Assembly: GCA_031286225.1 (NCBI GenBank)
Contig: JAITUQ010000003.1
Coordinates: 1-53,016 of the forward strand
Direction of reading: 5' to 3'
Length of the DNA: 53,016 nucleotides
Origin: Candidatus Methanorudis spinitermitis
Lineage (GTDB): Archaea > Methanobacteriota > Methanobacteria > Methanobacteriales > Methanobacteriaceae
Below the pieces are notes generated by a model, which saw only the letters and a list, made by a program, of their open reading frames with translations, ran no database searches and was not told the DNA's origin. A program made the position numbers and the translations under genes. Shown here piece by piece: positions 1-11,425 of this stretch (position 1 is the stretch's first letter; each line of letters starts with the position of its first letter).

Positions 1-51
<51 letters not shown>

Positions 52-219
52 GATTTTAATTTTCTTATTCCATATTGTTTTAGCTTGCTTATTTATTAGT
101 AGGATGAAATGTTTGAAAATATAATCTAAATTAAATAATTTTTATTTAACTCAATTTAAAAGATTTTGAACTACTTAATAATATTATTATTCAAATTAAA
201 GGTCGATACAGACCTATAC

Positions 220-2115
220 TTAATTCAAAAGAGCATTGATTTCTTCTTTGAGAATTTTATTTGCAATCTTTCCATCTACTTTTCCTTTAAGTTTTTTCAT
301 AGCCATTCCCATGAGAGGACCCAGAGCACCCATTTTTCTCTCTTCAATCATAGAATCATTCTTAGAAACAATATTTCTAATGATTTCTCGAACAACATCC
401 TCACCAAGAATCAGTAAATTTTTATCCTTAGCTATTTTTTCAGGATTTTTTTGAGGATCTTTGCAAATTCCCTTGATAATTTCAGTTACTGCGTCTTTTG
501 AAATTTTTGAACTGATAAGTAATTTGAATACATCAATTAATCTACTTAGATTAATCTTAGAGATATCATATCCTTCTCTTTTAATTTCTCTTAAATCATA
601 AGCTAAAACAGAAGCAATAGTGGTAAAATCAAGATTATCAGAACCAATTTCTGAAACTATACTTTCAAAATCATCTGCTTTAAGTCTTCTGACTAATTGA
701 TTAGATAAATCTTCACTTAAACTGTACTCGGAAATAATTCGCCTAATTTTAGCATCAGGAAGTTCTGGTAAATTGTTTTTGATATTTTTAATAGATTCTT
801 CTTTAATTTTAAATGAAGGAACATCAGTTTCAATATACATTCTACTAGAAGTTGGAAGAGGTCTCATATATTCTGTGTTTCCATCATCTAAGGATTTTCT
901 AGTTTCTTCAACCACTCCATCAAATGCCATTCTTGCTCTTCTAATAACTTCTTCTAATGATGAACTAGCTATTTCCTCATCGTGAGCTACAATAATTATC
1001 CCGTCATCCTCACCAACATTAAGATACTCTTTCATATCTTCAACTTCTTCACTACTAATCCCATAAGCTGGTAATTCATCAGTGTGGAATATACCCTGAA
1101 CTCCTCTTTTTTTTGCATAACTTGCAAGCTCAGTTCCAAATCTTCTACCTGGCTGAATTTCTTTTCCAATTAATCCACTAAAACCTTTTAAAACTATTCC
1201 TTTAACAGATTCTGCAGAAGAAATAATCTTAGAAGAGCTATTTTCAAAAACAGGATTAAGATCATGAATCTCATTTAAAACTTGAGCATTTCGTTTTTCA
1301 AGTTCATTTTTAATTTCAATAAGATTTAATTGCCGTATGACTTCATTTTCAACAATTTTAGGCATTAAATCAAGGTTTTGCACTCCTTTGATTTCACATC
1401 TTGCTCCTTCAGATATTGAAATGTTTAAATCTTGTCTTATGGTTCCAATACCTCTTTTGACATTTGTACTTCTTAAAATTTGACCAAGTGCATAAGCTAC
1501 TTCTTTCACATGCTCAGGATGATAAATAGAAGGATCAGTTGTAATTTCAAGAAGAGGAATTCCTAATCTATCCAACCTAAAATGAGTGTATCCTTCTCCA
1601 TCTTCACCTTTATCTTCAGCAGCTATTATTTTTCCAGCATCTTCTTCTAAACAAAGATTTTCAATAGTTACTTTTCCATGAGGAGTATCTAGATATCCAT
1701 CAGTAGCTACCAAACCAGTTCTTTGATATCCTCCAGTATTACTTCCATCAATAGCTTGTTTTCTCATTGTATGAAATTCATCAACAATATTCATATTTAA
1801 GAGACAAGCTACAATCATAGAAATTTCCAATGCCTCTTGATTTATATCATAAGGAGGTTCATCATCTGTTTCAACCAAACATGTGTGATAATCATAAGCT
1901 TCATAATTAAATTTCAACTTTCTAAAAGATTCTTGAAGTGCAGCTCTATCAATTTGACCTAATTCACTTTGTGTAGGTCTTAAACTCCTTTTAATTTCTA
2001 CGTCAAATTTTTCATCAACAAGTTCTGCTGCACAAGGACAAAATAGTTTAGTTTTAGTGTTTAACTGTTGATGAATTTCCAATCCCATCTTAAGACCTAA
2101 TTCATTCCAATTCAT
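220..2115 (-). CDS. gatE: Glutamyl-tRNA(Gln) amidotransferase subunit E
   Basis: The product (631 aa) is the tRNA-binding and kinase/transamidase subunit of the archaeal GatDE complex, which converts Glu-tRNA(Gln) to Gln-tRNA(Gln) in the cytosol. The GatB/GatE signature is clear near the N terminus ([10 protein letters not shown]) and around residues 117-133 ([16 protein letters not shown]). A GAD-type insertion lies in the middle, and a YqeY-like helical tail closes the protein ([11 protein letters not shown]). The length is normal for GatE. The ATG start follows an AAGGATTGAT Shine-Dalgarno. The partner gatD lies 1.2 kb upstream on the same strand, separated by an unrelated gene, so the two are probably not tightly co-transcribed. 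Confidence 0.97.
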   Translation of the reverse strand: MNWNELGLKMGLEIHQQLNTKTKLFCPCAAELVDEKFDVEIKRSLRPTQSELGQIDRAALQESFRKLKFNYEAYDYHTCLVETDDEPPYDINQEALEISMIVACLLNMNIVDEFHTMRKQAIDGSNTGGYQRTGLVATDGYLDTPHGKVTIENLCLEEDAGKIIAAEDKGEDGEGYTHFRLDRLGIPLLEITTDPSIYHPEHVKEVAYALGQILRSTNVKRGIGTIRQDLNISISEGARCEIKGVQNLDLMPKIVENEVIRQLNLIEIKNELEKRNAQVLNEIHDLNPVFENSSSKIISSAESVKGIVLKGFSGLIGKEIQPGRRFGTELASYAKKRGVQGIFHTDELPAYGISSEEVEDMKEYLNVGEDDGIIIVAHDEEIASSSLEEVIRRARMAFDGVVEETRKSLDDGNTEYMRPLPTSSRMYIETDVPSFKIKEESIKNIKNNLPELPDAKIRRIISEYSLSEDLSNQLVRRLKADDFESIVSEIGSDNLDFTTIASVLAYDLREIKREGYDISKINLSRLIDVFKLLISSKISKDAVTEIIKGICKDPQKNPEKIAKDKNLLILGEDVVREIIRNIVSKNDSMIEERKMGALGPLMGMAMKKLKGKVDGKIANKILKEEINALLN

Positions 2116-2338
2116 AAAATCAATCCTTGTTTATAATAATTATATTGATAATATCATTAATCTATTAGCATATTGAACATTAATCTATTTCATTAGTTTA
2201 AATTATATCATTAATCTATTAGTATATTAAATATTAATCTACTTCTACTCATATTTATTTAATATATATTATTTAATAATATTATTATTTTTAATTAAAT
2301 TATAATTAATTATTTCTTATAATAATAAGTAGCTATGT

Positions 2339-3058
2339 TTAAAGAAACCCTTTTTTGATTTTTAGTTCCCAATCCTCAAAATTAGGTTCTCCACTCTCTT
2401 TCCACAACTGATAATTATTAATAATTTCTTTAAATGTAGCAAGTTCTTTTTTAAATGTTGTTTTAGACACATCATTATTTAAAGCATTGATAAATTTATC
2501 AGTTTTTTCAATCAAAGCTAAATCATCATTTAAATCTCCAATATAACCTTCTGGTAAATGATGACAAGAATATTCTAAAGCATATATCCATTGATCTATT
2601 AAAATAGTTCGAGATTTATCATCAGAAGAATTAATCTCTAATGCTTTGTGTAAATATTGGGGGTTGCGAAAAAACTTACCATACCATCTAAATGGATTAG
2701 AATCTTCTTTTTCAACTTTACACCAGTCTACTAAAGTATCTTTTACAATTTTACGTAAGGGATATGGAAAAGAATGTACATCTCCTAATCTAATTCCTTC
2801 AAAACATTTAAATAAAAAACTTACAAACTCAGTTTTATCTTTGAAAGAAAATTTTTCAAAAGATTTGATAAAAATATCAAGATGAGAAACTGCTTCTTTT
2901 TTAAGACCTTCTTCTCTTTTGAAACAAAAAATAGCATATTCTTTCCATTTTTCATTCTTAGAAGCTTCTTTTCCAATAATCAAAAGATGTTCAAAATAAC
3001 CATCTAGGTTTTTTAAAGATGAAAGATCCATTTCTCCATTAAACATGAAGTTTTCCAT
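2339..3058 (-). CDS. Uncharacterised helical protein
   Basis: I do not recognise this 239-residue protein. It looks soluble, helical and charged, with no signal peptide or membrane segment. Aromatic-rich stretches stand out near residues 122-134 (NPFRWYGKFFRNPQY) and 160-172 (IYALEYSCHHLPE), which may be a conserved core. No Shine-Dalgarno precedes the ATG at 3058, and a second in-frame ATG occurs four codons later. A dyad ACCAAA-TT-TTTGGT lies about 30 bp upstream (3088-3101). The gene separates gatD from gatE, which suggests an insertion into the neighbourhood. Whether it is native or acquired cannot be told by reading. Confidence 0.75.
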   Translation of the reverse strand: MENFMFNGEMDLSSLKNLDGYFEHLLIIGKEASKNEKWKEYAIFCFKREEGLKKEAVSHLDIFIKSFEKFSFKDKTEFVSFLFKCFEGIRLGDVHSFPYPLRKIVKDTLVDWCKVEKEDSNPFRWYGKFFRNPQYLHKALEINSSDDKSRTILIDQWIYALEYSCHHLPEGYIGDLNDDLALIEKTDKFINALNNDVSKTTFKKELATFKEIINNYQLWKESGEPNFEDWELKIKKGFL

Positions 3059-3070
3059 TAAAAATATTAT

Positions 3071-3110
3071 TTTTACTATAGTGAAGTACCAAATTTTTGG
3101 TAAAATTACT
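3071..3110 (-). promoter_or_regulatory. Dyad-containing upstream motif shared with 22054-22093
   Basis: Read on the minus strand this stretch contains ATTTTACCAAAA(A)TTTGG followed a few bases later by ACTATAGT. The same two blocks in the same order occur on the plus strand near 22054-22093. Here the motif ends about 13 bases before the ATG of the unknown gene, so a promoter or operator role is plausible, but no regulator is identified. Confidence 0.4.
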
Positions 3111-3314
3111 CATAATTTTTTAATACCTAATATTCTTTTATTTATCTTTAAAATTATATATTATAAATATTTATTAATATAATTATATATTTATACTTTA
3201 TTTTAATATTAAACAAATTTTAATTCTATATTTTAAAAAATATTCATTTTAATTAAAATTAAAAAAATTAAATTTTTTCCAAAAATAATGTTTTCCACTA
3301 TAAATATTAATAAA

Positions 3315-4628
3315 TCAGTTTAAAAAATGCTTTAATGAAGACTTCTTTGAGAGTTCACCAGCTATATTTCTTGTGATAATTTTTTCAACTTCTTCAAATT
3401 TTTCACTCTGACCTAAAGCCCAACATAACTTCACGTAAGCTGTCTCAGGAGTCATATCTCCACCAGATATTACATTAGCATTAATTAACTTTCTTCCAGT
3501 ACTATAAACATTCATATTTACTTTTCCATATAAACACTGAGAGGTCATTACAATAGCTATATTTTCCTCCCTTGCTCTTTTGATTGAATCAAACATATAA
3601 TCTCCAACATGACCAAGTCCAGTTCCTTCAATTAGAAGACCTTTATATCCTTTGTCAATATGATAATCAATTAATTCAGGACTAATTCCAGGAAAATTTT
3701 TAATAATAGCTACTTTAGATTCAAAATTTTCATGAATGTTTAATTCTTTTGTTCCTCTTTTGTTGTAATCAATATGGGGGTTAATTTTAACTATTTTTCC
3801 ATCTTTTAAAGTAGCTATTGGTTCAGCATTTATGCTTCTAAATGTATCTCTTCTACTAGTATGCATTTTACGAACTTTAGTTCCTCTGTGTAAGAAACAG
3901 TACTCATCATCTAAATCTGCATGCATACACACAGTAACTTCTCCAATTTCTGATTTTGCAGCTCCAACAGAATTAATCAAATTGAGGTATGCATCAGTAG
4001 AAGGTCTATCTGAACTTTTTTGAGCTCCTGTTACAACTATAGGGACTGGAGTTTCAAGAATAAAACTAAGTGCAGCTGAAGTATAATGCATTGTATCAGT
4101 TCCATGAGCTACGACAATACCATCAGCACCACTATTTATGTTATCAAAAATGGACTTAGCTATTTTAACCCAATGTTCAGGTTTTATGTTTTCACTTAGA
4201 ATATTAAAAAGTGTTTTAAGGTTATAATTAGCATAATCTAATAGTTCAGGATTAGCTCTGAGTAAATCTTCTGCTGTAAATTCTGGGTGAACAGCTCCTG
4301 ATTTGTAATCTATAGTTGAAGCTACTGTTCCTCCAGTAGATATTATTGAAAGATTAGGGTTATTGGGATCATTAACTATTTTTAACCCATCATGTTTTAT
4401 TTTGAGTTTTTGCCCATGTGTAATTAATTTAATTTTAGCATTAGCTATGTCAACACCTAAATTGTATCCATTATCTAATTTTAGCACAATATACCCATCA
4501 TCCCCGTCTTCTGATCTATCACGTAATATTCCTTTATAAGAAATATCTTCTTTTTCAATAGATATTCTATCTCCAATAGAAATATTGGCTTTGTCTAAAA
4601 AATCTTTAGCTAATTCTTTATATGGCAT
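3315..4628 (-). CDS. gatD: Glutamyl-tRNA(Gln) amidotransferase subunit D
   Basis: The product (437 aa) is the asparaginase-like subunit of GatDE. It hydrolyses glutamine (or asparagine) to supply ammonia for transamidation of Glu-tRNA(Gln). An N-terminal beta-rich AnsA-type domain (about residues 1-75) is followed by an L-asparaginase fold. The nucleophilic threonine lies in STGGT (97-101), the second Thr-Asp pair in HGTDTM (175-180), and the lysine in TGAQK (200-204). All residues expected for activity are present, and the length is typical. The ATG start follows AAAGTGAT. It is upstream of gatE on the same strand. Confidence 0.97.
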   Translation of the reverse strand: MPYKELAKDFLDKANISIGDRISIEKEDISYKGILRDRSEDGDDGYIVLKLDNGYNLGVDIANAKIKLITHGQKLKIKHDGLKIVNDPNNPNLSIISTGGTVASTIDYKSGAVHPEFTAEDLLRANPELLDYANYNLKTLFNILSENIKPEHWVKIAKSIFDNINSGADGIVVAHGTDTMHYTSAALSFILETPVPIVVTGAQKSSDRPSTDAYLNLINSVGAAKSEIGEVTVCMHADLDDEYCFLHRGTKVRKMHTSRRDTFRSINAEPIATLKDGKIVKINPHIDYNKRGTKELNIHENFESKVAIIKNFPGISPELIDYHIDKGYKGLLIEGTGLGHVGDYMFDSIKRAREENIAIVMTSQCLYGKVNMNVYSTGRKLINANVISGGDMTPETAYVKLCWALGQSEKFEEVEKIITRNIAGELSKKSSLKHFLN

Positions 4629-4804
4629 TTAATCACTTTAATAATCTCATCAGGAATTTAATAAATTGTTTATTTTAAAAATGGGTTTGTTTATTATTTA
4701 ATAAATCTATTTATTTTTATAAAATTGGTTTTGTGTTTTACATTTTATTATTTTTATAAAAATAGGATTGTTTATTATATATTTAAGTAGTATCATTGGT
4801 ATGA

Positions 4805-6331
4805 TTATTTAGAATTTTCTCTCATCCACTTTGCCCCAGCTTCTAAGACTTCGATATTTAAGTCAATTAGTTTTGGTTTTGAAGCAAAAATTTCTCTTAT
4901 TCCCTCATAATATGCATCTTTAGAAAGTATGTTTTTATTTTTTCCTATTTCCATTAAAACTCCAAGAATAGCTGTATTCATAGCTTTAGGATTTCCACAA
5001 GAAGTAGCTATATCAACTGCTGGAACTGAAACTACTTTTATTTTTTTATCAGTTTTATATTCCCCTATACGAGAATCATAGATTATTAGTCCTTTTTCTT
5101 TAACTTTTTCTTTAAATTTTTCTAAAGCTGGTTTATTTAAAGCTATTAACACATCACATTCATTAACAACAGGAGATCCGATTGTATCTCCAGCAATTAC
5201 AACAGAACAATTTGAAGTTCCTCCTCTTTGCTCAGGACCATAGCTAGGATACCATGAAACATGTCTACCTTCGCTGCAAGCTGCTTCTGCTAATGTGAGT
5301 CCTGCACTTAACACTCCTTGACCTCCAAATCCAGCAATTTTCACATTTACATTCTCAAAATCTGTTTTGCTTATTGTTTCAACATCATTTTTTCTATCAA
5401 CTTTAAATATTTTATCTAAACTTTCCATAGAAAAATCGCTTTCATTTCTTACAAGTGGTTTGGTTTCTTTTGATTTATCTCTAAATCTCTTCACAGGAAA
5501 TTCTTTTTCCATATGATTTTTAATAAATTCTTCAGCACCTTTAGCATCTTGTCTTAAATTTGTTGGACAAGGTGAGAGAACTTCAATAAAAGTATAACCT
5601 TTTCCCTCTTTTTGAACTTGCAAAGCTTTTTTAATAGCTATTTTAGCTTTTCTTACTTGTTTAACATCAGCAAGTGAAACTCTTTCAATAAAAACTGGTG
5701 CCTCTAAATTGTCAAGAAGTTCACACATATGCATTGGATATCCAGTAGAGTCTGGATCTCTTCCTCCTTGTGATGTTATTGTCACCTCTCCAATTAAAGT
5801 GGTTGGAGCCATTTGCCCACCAGTCATTCCATAAATTGTGTTGTTTATAAAGAAAACAGCTATTTTTTCCCCACGATTAGCTGCTTGAATTGTTTCATTT
5901 AATCCAATAGAAGCTAAATCTCCATCACCTTGATATGCCATAACAATTGCATTATTTTCAGCTCTGGTTATTCCAGTTCCAACAGCAGGTGCTCTTCCAT
6001 GAGCTGTTTGAACATTTCCACAATTAAAATAATAATAACAAAAAACTGAACAACCTACTGGAGAAATCATTACTGATCTTTCTTGAATATCTAAATCATC
6101 CATAGCTTCTCCTATTAATTTATGGAGAATTCCATGACCACAACCAGCACAATAGTGAGTTACATTAGGAAAATCACCTCCCTTCCTTGTAAAACTATCA
6201 TTTATTGATTTTGGTTTTTTAATTATCTTTGTTTCAAATTCTTCTAAGTCAAGATTCGTGTTTTGATTTGTTATTTTGGTTTCAAATTCTTTTGAATGAG
6301 AATCTACATTTATTGAGGAATGGTTTTTCAT
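4805..6331 (-). CDS. vorA: Ketoisovalerate:ferredoxin oxidoreductase, fused beta-gamma subunit
   Basis: A thiamine-diphosphate beta domain (about 55-290) is joined to a gamma domain (about 330-508), the fusion known for VorA of Methanobacteriales. Cysteines near residue 61 (CAGCGHG) and the GDGD...NN cofactor motif (135-164) mark the beta part; [11 protein letters not shown] marks the gamma part. With VorB and VorC the enzyme interconverts branched-chain 2-oxoacids and acyl-CoA using ferredoxin. The first 50 residues are a polar extension with an imperfect internal duplication (EFETKI twice). The ATG follows GGAGGTG, 11 bases after the vorB stop, so the genes are co-transcribed. Confidence 0.92.
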   Translation of the reverse strand: MKNHSSINVDSHSKEFETKITNQNTNLDLEEFETKIIKKPKSINDSFTRKGGDFPNVTHYCAGCGHGILHKLIGEAMDDLDIQERSVMISPVGCSVFCYYYFNCGNVQTAHGRAPAVGTGITRAENNAIVMAYQGDGDLASIGLNETIQAANRGEKIAVFFINNTIYGMTGGQMAPTTLIGEVTITSQGGRDPDSTGYPMHMCELLDNLEAPVFIERVSLADVKQVRKAKIAIKKALQVQKEGKGYTFIEVLSPCPTNLRQDAKGAEEFIKNHMEKEFPVKRFRDKSKETKPLVRNESDFSMESLDKIFKVDRKNDVETISKTDFENVNVKIAGFGGQGVLSAGLTLAEAACSEGRHVSWYPSYGPEQRGGTSNCSVVIAGDTIGSPVVNECDVLIALNKPALEKFKEKVKEKGLIIYDSRIGEYKTDKKIKVVSVPAVDIATSCGNPKAMNTAILGVLMEIGKNKNILSKDAYYEGIREIFASKPKLIDLNIEVLEAGAKWMRENSK

Positions 6332-6342
6332 TTTTCCACCTC

Positions 6343-7593
6343 CTAATCAATTATTCGAGAATTTAAGTTATTTTCACTATTTATTTCATCTTTATACTTT
6401 TTTTCGATATAAGGTTCATTTAATTCTTTATTATCCTTATCATAAGATGAATTAGATTTAGAATTTTCACTATTAAGTAATTCATAAATTTTTTCTAGAA
6501 TTTCTGCAACTTCTATTAGGTTTCCACCCATTCTATTAACTAAATGAATATCTTTAAAATTAGCTGACATTTTAATATCTTCTAACATTTGACCATTACT
6601 CATTTCTACAGATACAAATTCGCAATTTTTTTTAGCTAACTGAAATATTCTTTCTTGGGGAAATGGAAACAGAGATATTGGTCGTAGCAGTCCTACTTTA
6701 AATCCTTTTTCCCTTGCAATATCAACTGCAGTTTTGGATAGTCTACTACTGATTCCATAAGATATGAGAATTAATTCTGCATCTTCAAAGTCTTCTCCTT
6801 CAATATAATACTCTTCAAAATCTACTTCTTGACGCTCTATTTCTTTATATTTTACTTGAAGTTCTTGGTTAAATTCTTCTAATAAATTAAAATCTAAAAA
6901 TATTGAAGTAACAAGGTTTTCCATAGTTTTTTTATTCCCACGAACCGCCCAATTATCATCAGGAATATGCTCAATAGCTTTTTTTGGAAATTCAAGTGGT
7001 TCAGCCATTTGTCCTAAAACTCCATCAGCTAAAATTACAACAGGACTTCTATATTTATCAGCTAATTCAAATGCTTTCATGGTTAAATCACACATTTCTT
7101 GAACACTATTAGGTGCTAAAACTATAGTTTTATAGTTTCCATGACCTCCACCTTTAGTAATCTGACTATAGTCTGATTGTTCTGGACCAATGTTTCCAAG
7201 TCCTGGGCCTGCTCTCATTACATCTACTATAACAGATGGAAGTTCTGCACCTGCTAAAAATGTTATTCCTTCTTGTTTTAAGCTAATTCCAGGTCCAGAA
7301 GAAGCTGTCATAACTCTATGTCCTGCTGATGCTCCTCCATATACCATGTTAATAGCTGCTTCTTCACTTTCTGCTTGAACAAACTTTCTTCCAACCATTG
7401 GAAAATATTTAGATGCTTCATGAAGAATTTCATTTGCAGGAGTTATAGGGTAACCAAAAAAACAATCACAACCAGCATACATAGCTCCAATAATAATTGC
7501 AGTGTTTCCTTTCGTCATTTGACTACCTAGCTTACTCCCAGGTATTTCAACACAAGTTGGAGAATTATTAGAAGCATTCATTTGATTAGCCAT
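6343..7593 (-). CDS. vorB: Ketoisovalerate:ferredoxin oxidoreductase alpha subunit
   Basis: This is the pyruvate:ferredoxin oxidoreductase alpha-type subunit (416 aa) with the pyrimidine-binding domain and a following domain II. Typical motifs are [10 protein letters not shown], the glutamate in QAESEEAA and the ASSGPG turn. The ATG at 7593 is preferred over an in-frame upstream codon because GGAGG lies 6 bases before it; this leaves 1 base after the vorC stop. The C-terminal 45 residues or so are Asn/Ser/Lys-rich and longer than usual for the family. Vor is the likeliest specificity because of the vorCBA order and the fused VorA, but a sister 2-oxoacid oxidoreductase is possible. Confidence 0.92.
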   Translation of the reverse strand: MANQMNASNNSPTCVEIPGSKLGSQMTKGNTAIIIGAMYAGCDCFFGYPITPANEILHEASKYFPMVGRKFVQAESEEAAINMVYGGASAGHRVMTASSGPGISLKQEGITFLAGAELPSVIVDVMRAGPGLGNIGPEQSDYSQITKGGGHGNYKTIVLAPNSVQEMCDLTMKAFELADKYRSPVVILADGVLGQMAEPLEFPKKAIEHIPDDNWAVRGNKKTMENLVTSIFLDFNLLEEFNQELQVKYKEIERQEVDFEEYYIEGEDFEDAELILISYGISSRLSKTAVDIAREKGFKVGLLRPISLFPFPQERIFQLAKKNCEFVSVEMSNGQMLEDIKMSANFKDIHLVNRMGGNLIEVAEILEKIYELLNSENSKSNSSYDKDNKELNEPYIEKKYKDEINSENNLNSRIID

Positions 7594-7594
7594 T

Positions 7595-7900
7595 TTATTC
7601 CTCCTTTTTATTGATATTACTTTCAACTATATTATTGTCACTGTTTTCAGCCTTATCTTTCTTTCTTCTTTTTGGAATATGAACTTCAATAGCTAATGGT
7701 TCAGGGCAAGTATAATAACAATTTCCACACCCAATACATCCTTCTCCTTTGTATATCACATAGTTATATCCACTATCATTAAGTTCATTGCTCATTTCAA
7801 GAGCATTATTTTTACATGTAATAACACACCTATCACATGCCTTACACTCATTTTTATGAATAACTGGAAAAGGTTGTGGTCTTTCTTTATATTTATTCAA
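7595..7900 (-). CDS. vorC: Ketoisovalerate oxidoreductase delta subunit, 2[4Fe-4S] ferredoxin
   Basis: This small polyferredoxin-type subunit (101 aa) carries two complete 4Fe-4S motifs: Cys19, 22, 25, 29 and Cys55, 58, 61, 65. It passes electrons between the thiamine centre of VorAB and free ferredoxin. The start is a TTG at 7900 behind an AAGGGA Shine-Dalgarno; the nearby ATG runs straight into a stop codon. The C-terminal 25 residues are charged and low complexity. It is the first gene of vorCBA. A TATA box and a perfect dyad lie 160-200 bp upstream (8061-8097), leaving a leader of roughly 140 nt. Confidence 0.92.
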   Translation of the reverse strand: MNKYKERPQPFPVIHKNECKACDRCVITCKNNALEMSNELNDSGYNYVIYKGEGCIGCGNCYYTCPEPLAIEVHIPKRRKKDKAENSDNNIVESNINKKEE

Positions 7901-8060
7901 TTTTATCCCTTCATATAAATTAATAAAAATAATTTTTAGATATATTGTTAAATAAAATATAATTAATTAATTAAAAATTATTATAAATATTTTATTTAAT
8001 AAATTATAATTTTCCAACTGATTATTAGATTATTATAATAAATATTTATATTAATTAATA

Positions 8061-8073
8061 ATATATATAAAGT
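8061..8073 (-). promoter_or_regulatory. Putative vorC TATA box
   Basis: On the minus strand this reads CTTTATATATATT, a good archaeal TATA element. The transcription start would be expected about 25 bases downstream, near 8038. The dyad at 8074-8097 abuts its upstream edge. Confidence 0.5.
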
Positions 8074-8097
8074 TTATCATTATTAATCATGATAAAT
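8074..8097. promoter_or_regulatory. Dyad TTTATCAT-N8-ATGATAAA, candidate operator
   Basis: Perfect 8-bp arms are separated by 8 bases. The inner 7-bp arms and the spacing are identical to the dyad at 14609-14630 upstream of the second regulator/acyl-CoA synthetase pair. It touches the TATA box of vorC on its upstream side, a position suited to an activator or to a repressor covering BRE. The XRE-cupin proteins encoded nearby are the obvious candidate binders, by inference. Confidence 0.6.
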
Positions 8098-8528
8098 AAT
8101 TTTCAACGATTTTTATATTAAGAATTATAATAACAAAGATGTCTACTTAAATCATTTAAATAAATTTAAAAAAGTGATTGGGGAGTGTCAAATAAGTCAA
8201 AAATTAAAAATTCTCATAAAATTATTTTGTAAGTAATTTTTTTGAATAATTTATAAACACTTATTTCATATTATTGTTTTTTAAAATGGTATTAATTAAA
8301 ATTATTATTTATATTTTATAATAACATAATATCTTTAAATTCAAATTAAATGAAATTAACATTTTAATAAATATATTTATGATATATTAATAAGATAAAA
8401 AAATATTTAAAGAATTTTTATAAAAATTAATTTAATAAAACCTTAAAAAACTGAATTATTGACACTTACAATTTTAAATATTTCTAATTTCACAACTGAG
8501 AAAATTTTCCAATAATTGAGGCTTAATA

Positions 8529-9119
8529 TTATTTATTAGTTGATTGGGAAGTTTGATTATAATTTCGACCAACATCAAAACTGTTTCCTAGCTTTTGACC
8601 TATACTCCAATACTCTCTTATAGTAGGGACATATATAAGTGGATTAACTTTTTCTACAGATACTTTACCATCAGGATTTATTTTGTCACTATCAATATTT
8701 ATTTCAAGAATTTCGCCTATGATTAAAATCCAATCAGACATATCAAGTTCTTTTATAATTTTACATTCAATATTTAAAGGACATTCTTTTATAATAGGAA
8801 CTTTAACTTTAGTTCCATCAATTTTAGTAAATCCAGTGTCTTTAAACTTATTCCTCTTTTTGCCCGATGTGATTCCACAATAATCAACCTTTATATAATC
8901 ACTTTTGGAGGGAATATTAACAGTGAATTCTCCAGTTTGCCTTAATAGTGATAATGAATATCTGCTTTTGTGTAAAGATATTCCTATAGCTGGAGGTTTT
9001 GAGCCAACAATACCAATCCATGCAATTGTGATTATATTCCTATTGTCCTCTAGTCCAGTGACTATTAATGCTGGTGGCACAGGAAACAAAATATCTTTTG
9101 CTCCAATTTGTGTTTTCAA
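8529..9119 (-). CDS. Flavin reductase-like FMN-binding protein
   Basis: The product (196 aa) belongs to the flavoredoxin/flavin reductase split-barrel family: FPVPPALIVT and the GSKPPAIGIS turn near the N terminus, and a TGEFTVNIPS strand. Such proteins bind FMN and pass electrons or reduce flavins; the partner is unknown. The TTG at 9119 is chosen because GGAGG sits 8 bases upstream; a GTG three codons earlier is part of that Shine-Dalgarno. It is separated from vorCBA and from the acyl-CoA synthetase by over 300 bp on each side, so it is probably its own transcript. Confidence 0.85.
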   Translation of the reverse strand: MKTQIGAKDILFPVPPALIVTGLEDNRNIITIAWIGIVGSKPPAIGISLHKSRYSLSLLRQTGEFTVNIPSKSDYIKVDYCGITSGKKRNKFKDTGFTKIDGTKVKVPIIKECPLNIECKIIKELDMSDWILIIGEILEINIDSDKINPDGKVSVEKVNPLIYVPTIREYWSIGQKLGNSFDVGRNYNQTSQSTNK

Positions 9120-9428
9120 TATAATCACCTCCTAAACAATATTTTATTTCATACAATGCTAATGAGCATTACTCAATGAAAAAAATTAATATAAAAAATA
9201 ATCATGTCATTTTGGAAAAGAAAAGTTAGAATAAATTTCATCCAATTTTATCATAAATCTCTTTAAACTTAATTTTAATGGTTTTAATGAGATAAACTTA
9301 TTAATAATGGTTAAAGTTTATTTTTTAAATAAATTATTTTTTTTAAATATTTATAATAATAGCTTTTATTTAATATTTGATAATGTAATTTATTTTCATC
9401 TTTGATTCTAATTTTATTTGTTTATTAT
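9120..9428. other. Intergenic region upstream of the flavin reductase gene
   Basis: No gene is visible. A perfect inverted repeat AATGCT-AATG-AGCATT lies at 9155-9170, 36 bases upstream of the start codon, and is a candidate operator. The remainder is AT-rich DNA with a lone TTATCAT at 9248-9254. Confidence 0.6.
9155..9170. promoter_or_regulatory. Inverted repeat AATGCT-N4-AGCATT
   Basis: This perfect 6-bp dyad with a 4-bp spacer sits between the flavin reductase start codon and its probable promoter. It could be an operator or a hairpin in the 5' leader. It differs from the TTATCAT dyads. Confidence 0.35.
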
Positions 9429-11108
9429 TTAATTTTCATCTTCAGTTCTAATTTCTTTTCTTTTTATTTTTCCACTAATCGTTTTTGGAAGTTCATCTAC
9501 AAATTCAACAATTCGTGGATATTTATATGGTGCAGTTACACTTTTCACATGGTTCTGTATTTCTTTTTTTAACTCTTCTGAAGGTACATATCCTTTTGCA
9601 AGAACTATTGTGGATTTAACTACTTGACCTCTAATAGAATCAGGATATCCTGTAATTGCACATTCTAAGACACTTGGATGTGTTATTAATGCACTTTCTA
9701 CTTCAAATGGACCTATTCTATATCCTGAACTTTTTATAATATCATCCACTCTTCCAATAAACCATAAATAATCATCTTCGTCTTTCCAAGCTGTATCTCC
9801 ACTATGGTAATGATTATCATACCAAGATTCACTAGTTTTTTCTTCATCTTTGTAATATTCTTCAAATAAACCAGGAGGAAATCCATTTTCTACATTTACT
9901 GTTATTTCTCCTTCCTCTCCAATTTCAACTATATTGTCTTCACTGTCAAGTAATTCAATATTATAAGCTGGAGCAGGCTTTCCCATTGACCCTGGTTTTG
10001 GATCAATCCATAAAAAATTAGCTACTAAAGCTACAGTTTCACTTTGACCAAAAGCTTCTCTTATTTTAAGCCCAGAAATTTCATAAAATTTATTATAAAC
10101 TTCAGGATTTAATGGTTCTCCAGCAGTAGTGGCATATGTCCAATTACTAAAATCATAATTTGATAAATCTTCTTTGATTAAAAATCTGTAAATTGTAGGA
10201 GGAGCACAAAAAGTATTTACCTTATATTTTTTCACCTTCTCAAGAAGATTTATTGGATCAAATCTATTATAATCATATATGAATAGTGCTGTTCCAGCTA
10301 TCCACTGACCATATAAAGATCCCCAGCTTGTTTTTGCCCAACCAGTATCTGCTGAGGTATGATGAAGTCCATCTTCACATACATTGTGCCAATATTTTGC
10401 TGTAATAATATGACCAAGTGGATAAATATAATTGTGTTTAACCATTTTTGGCTGACCTGTTGTTCCTGAAGAGAAGTATATAAGTAATGGATCTTCGTTG
10501 TTTGTTGCTTCATCTCCACTTGGTCTTTTAAAATCTGTACTCATATCTTTTATTTCTTTAGTAAAGTTTAACCAGCCTTTAATTTCTTTTTCTCCCTTTT
10601 TATCTCCTACAAATATTTTTTTTAATTGTAAGTTTAGCTGTTTTTCTGATTCCTCAAAATCTTTAATTAAATCTGCTTCATCTACAGATAAAATCATTTT
10701 AACTTCAGCACTTTTAATCCTATAAGTCATATCTTTAACTTTTAACATATGTGTAGCTGGAATAGCTATTGCTCCTATTTTGTGAAGTGCCATCATAGAA
10801 AACCAAAATTCAAAACGGTTTTTCAAGGTTAGCATTACTGCATCGCCCTTTTCCACACCGATACTTCTGAAAAGATTAGCTACTTTGTTACTATAATTTT
10901 TCATATCATTAAATGTGAAAGTTACATCCTCATCAGCATCATTACACCAAACAAGGGCTATTTTTTCAGGATCTTCCTCTGCATATTTATCTACAATGTC
11001 GAATGCAAAATTGAAGTTTTCTGGAATTTTAAATTTAAAATTATTTTTAAAATCTTCATATGAGTCAAAATCAACTCTATTAACATATTCTTTTATTAAA
11101 GATGACAT
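9429..11108 (-). CDS. AMP-forming acyl-CoA synthetase (copy 1)
   Basis: The product (559 aa) is an adenylate-forming enzyme of the acetyl/medium-chain acyl-CoA synthetase type, resembling the archaeal Macs1 group. Core motifs are intact: the P-loop-like [11 protein letters not shown] (near 212), AFGQSE, the [15 protein letters not shown] hinge and the catalytic lysine in TISGKIKRK near the C terminus. It makes acyl-CoA from a short or branched fatty acid with ATP and CoA. The second copy at 12074-13759 is clearly paralogous along its whole length. The ATG follows GAGGTAT. The substrate cannot be read from sequence; a branched short-chain acid is inferred from the neighbouring Vor. Confidence 0.9.
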   Translation of the reverse strand: MSSLIKEYVNRVDFDSYEDFKNNFKFKIPENFNFAFDIVDKYAEEDPEKIALVWCNDADEDVTFTFNDMKNYSNKVANLFRSIGVEKGDAVMLTLKNRFEFWFSMMALHKIGAIAIPATHMLKVKDMTYRIKSAEVKMILSVDEADLIKDFEESEKQLNLQLKKIFVGDKKGEKEIKGWLNFTKEIKDMSTDFKRPSGDEATNNEDPLLIYFSSGTTGQPKMVKHNYIYPLGHIITAKYWHNVCEDGLHHTSADTGWAKTSWGSLYGQWIAGTALFIYDYNRFDPINLLEKVKKYKVNTFCAPPTIYRFLIKEDLSNYDFSNWTYATTAGEPLNPEVYNKFYEISGLKIREAFGQSETVALVANFLWIDPKPGSMGKPAPAYNIELLDSEDNIVEIGEEGEITVNVENGFPPGLFEEYYKDEEKTSESWYDNHYHSGDTAWKDEDDYLWFIGRVDDIIKSSGYRIGPFEVESALITHPSVLECAITGYPDSIRGQVVKSTIVLAKGYVPSEELKKEIQNHVKSVTAPYKYPRIVEFVDELPKTISGKIKRKEIRTEDEN

Positions 11109-11425
11109 TAAGATACCTCAGCTTATTGATTTGATTTAGTAATTTTTTTTATTGTTAAAAATAAAATTTTATAGCTAAAATATAATTAAATAAATATTAA
11201 ACTTAAATAATTACTAAACTATTTTTTTTAATTATTATTTTTTAATTTTTTTTTTTTATATTTTCATGAATTTAATTAAAATAATTTTTAATATTTTTTT
11301 TTTTTTTTAAAATTAATGACTTTTATATTAAAATAAAAATATTATCGTGATATATTTTACATTAAAACTATAACTAATTGATAAAAGGTATTGAAAATTT
11401 ATGCAGAATTAAATAAATGTTTTCA
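11109..11425. other. Intergenic region between regulator 1 and synthetase 1
   Basis: AT-rich noncoding DNA with several homopolymer runs, including 15 T at 11294-11308. No TTATCAT dyad is present. The equivalent gap in the second gene pair is only 78 bp, so this spacer has grown since the duplication. Confidence 0.6.

Larger units (their letters stand above)
7901..8528. other. Long intergenic region upstream of vorC
   Basis: There is no gene in this stretch. It holds the vorC promoter/operator (listed separately). A weak inverted pair AGTGTCAA (8184-8191) and TTGACACT (8459-8466) brackets about 280 bp of AT-rich DNA, which could be a decayed miniature element. Nothing else stands out. Confidence 0.6.

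Noticed and set aside
8184..8466. Inverted pair AGTGTCAA/TTGACACT as the ends of a mobile element
   Set aside because: Only 8 bases match perfectly, with weak similarity beyond, and nothing element-like lies between them; chance is likely in AT-rich DNA.
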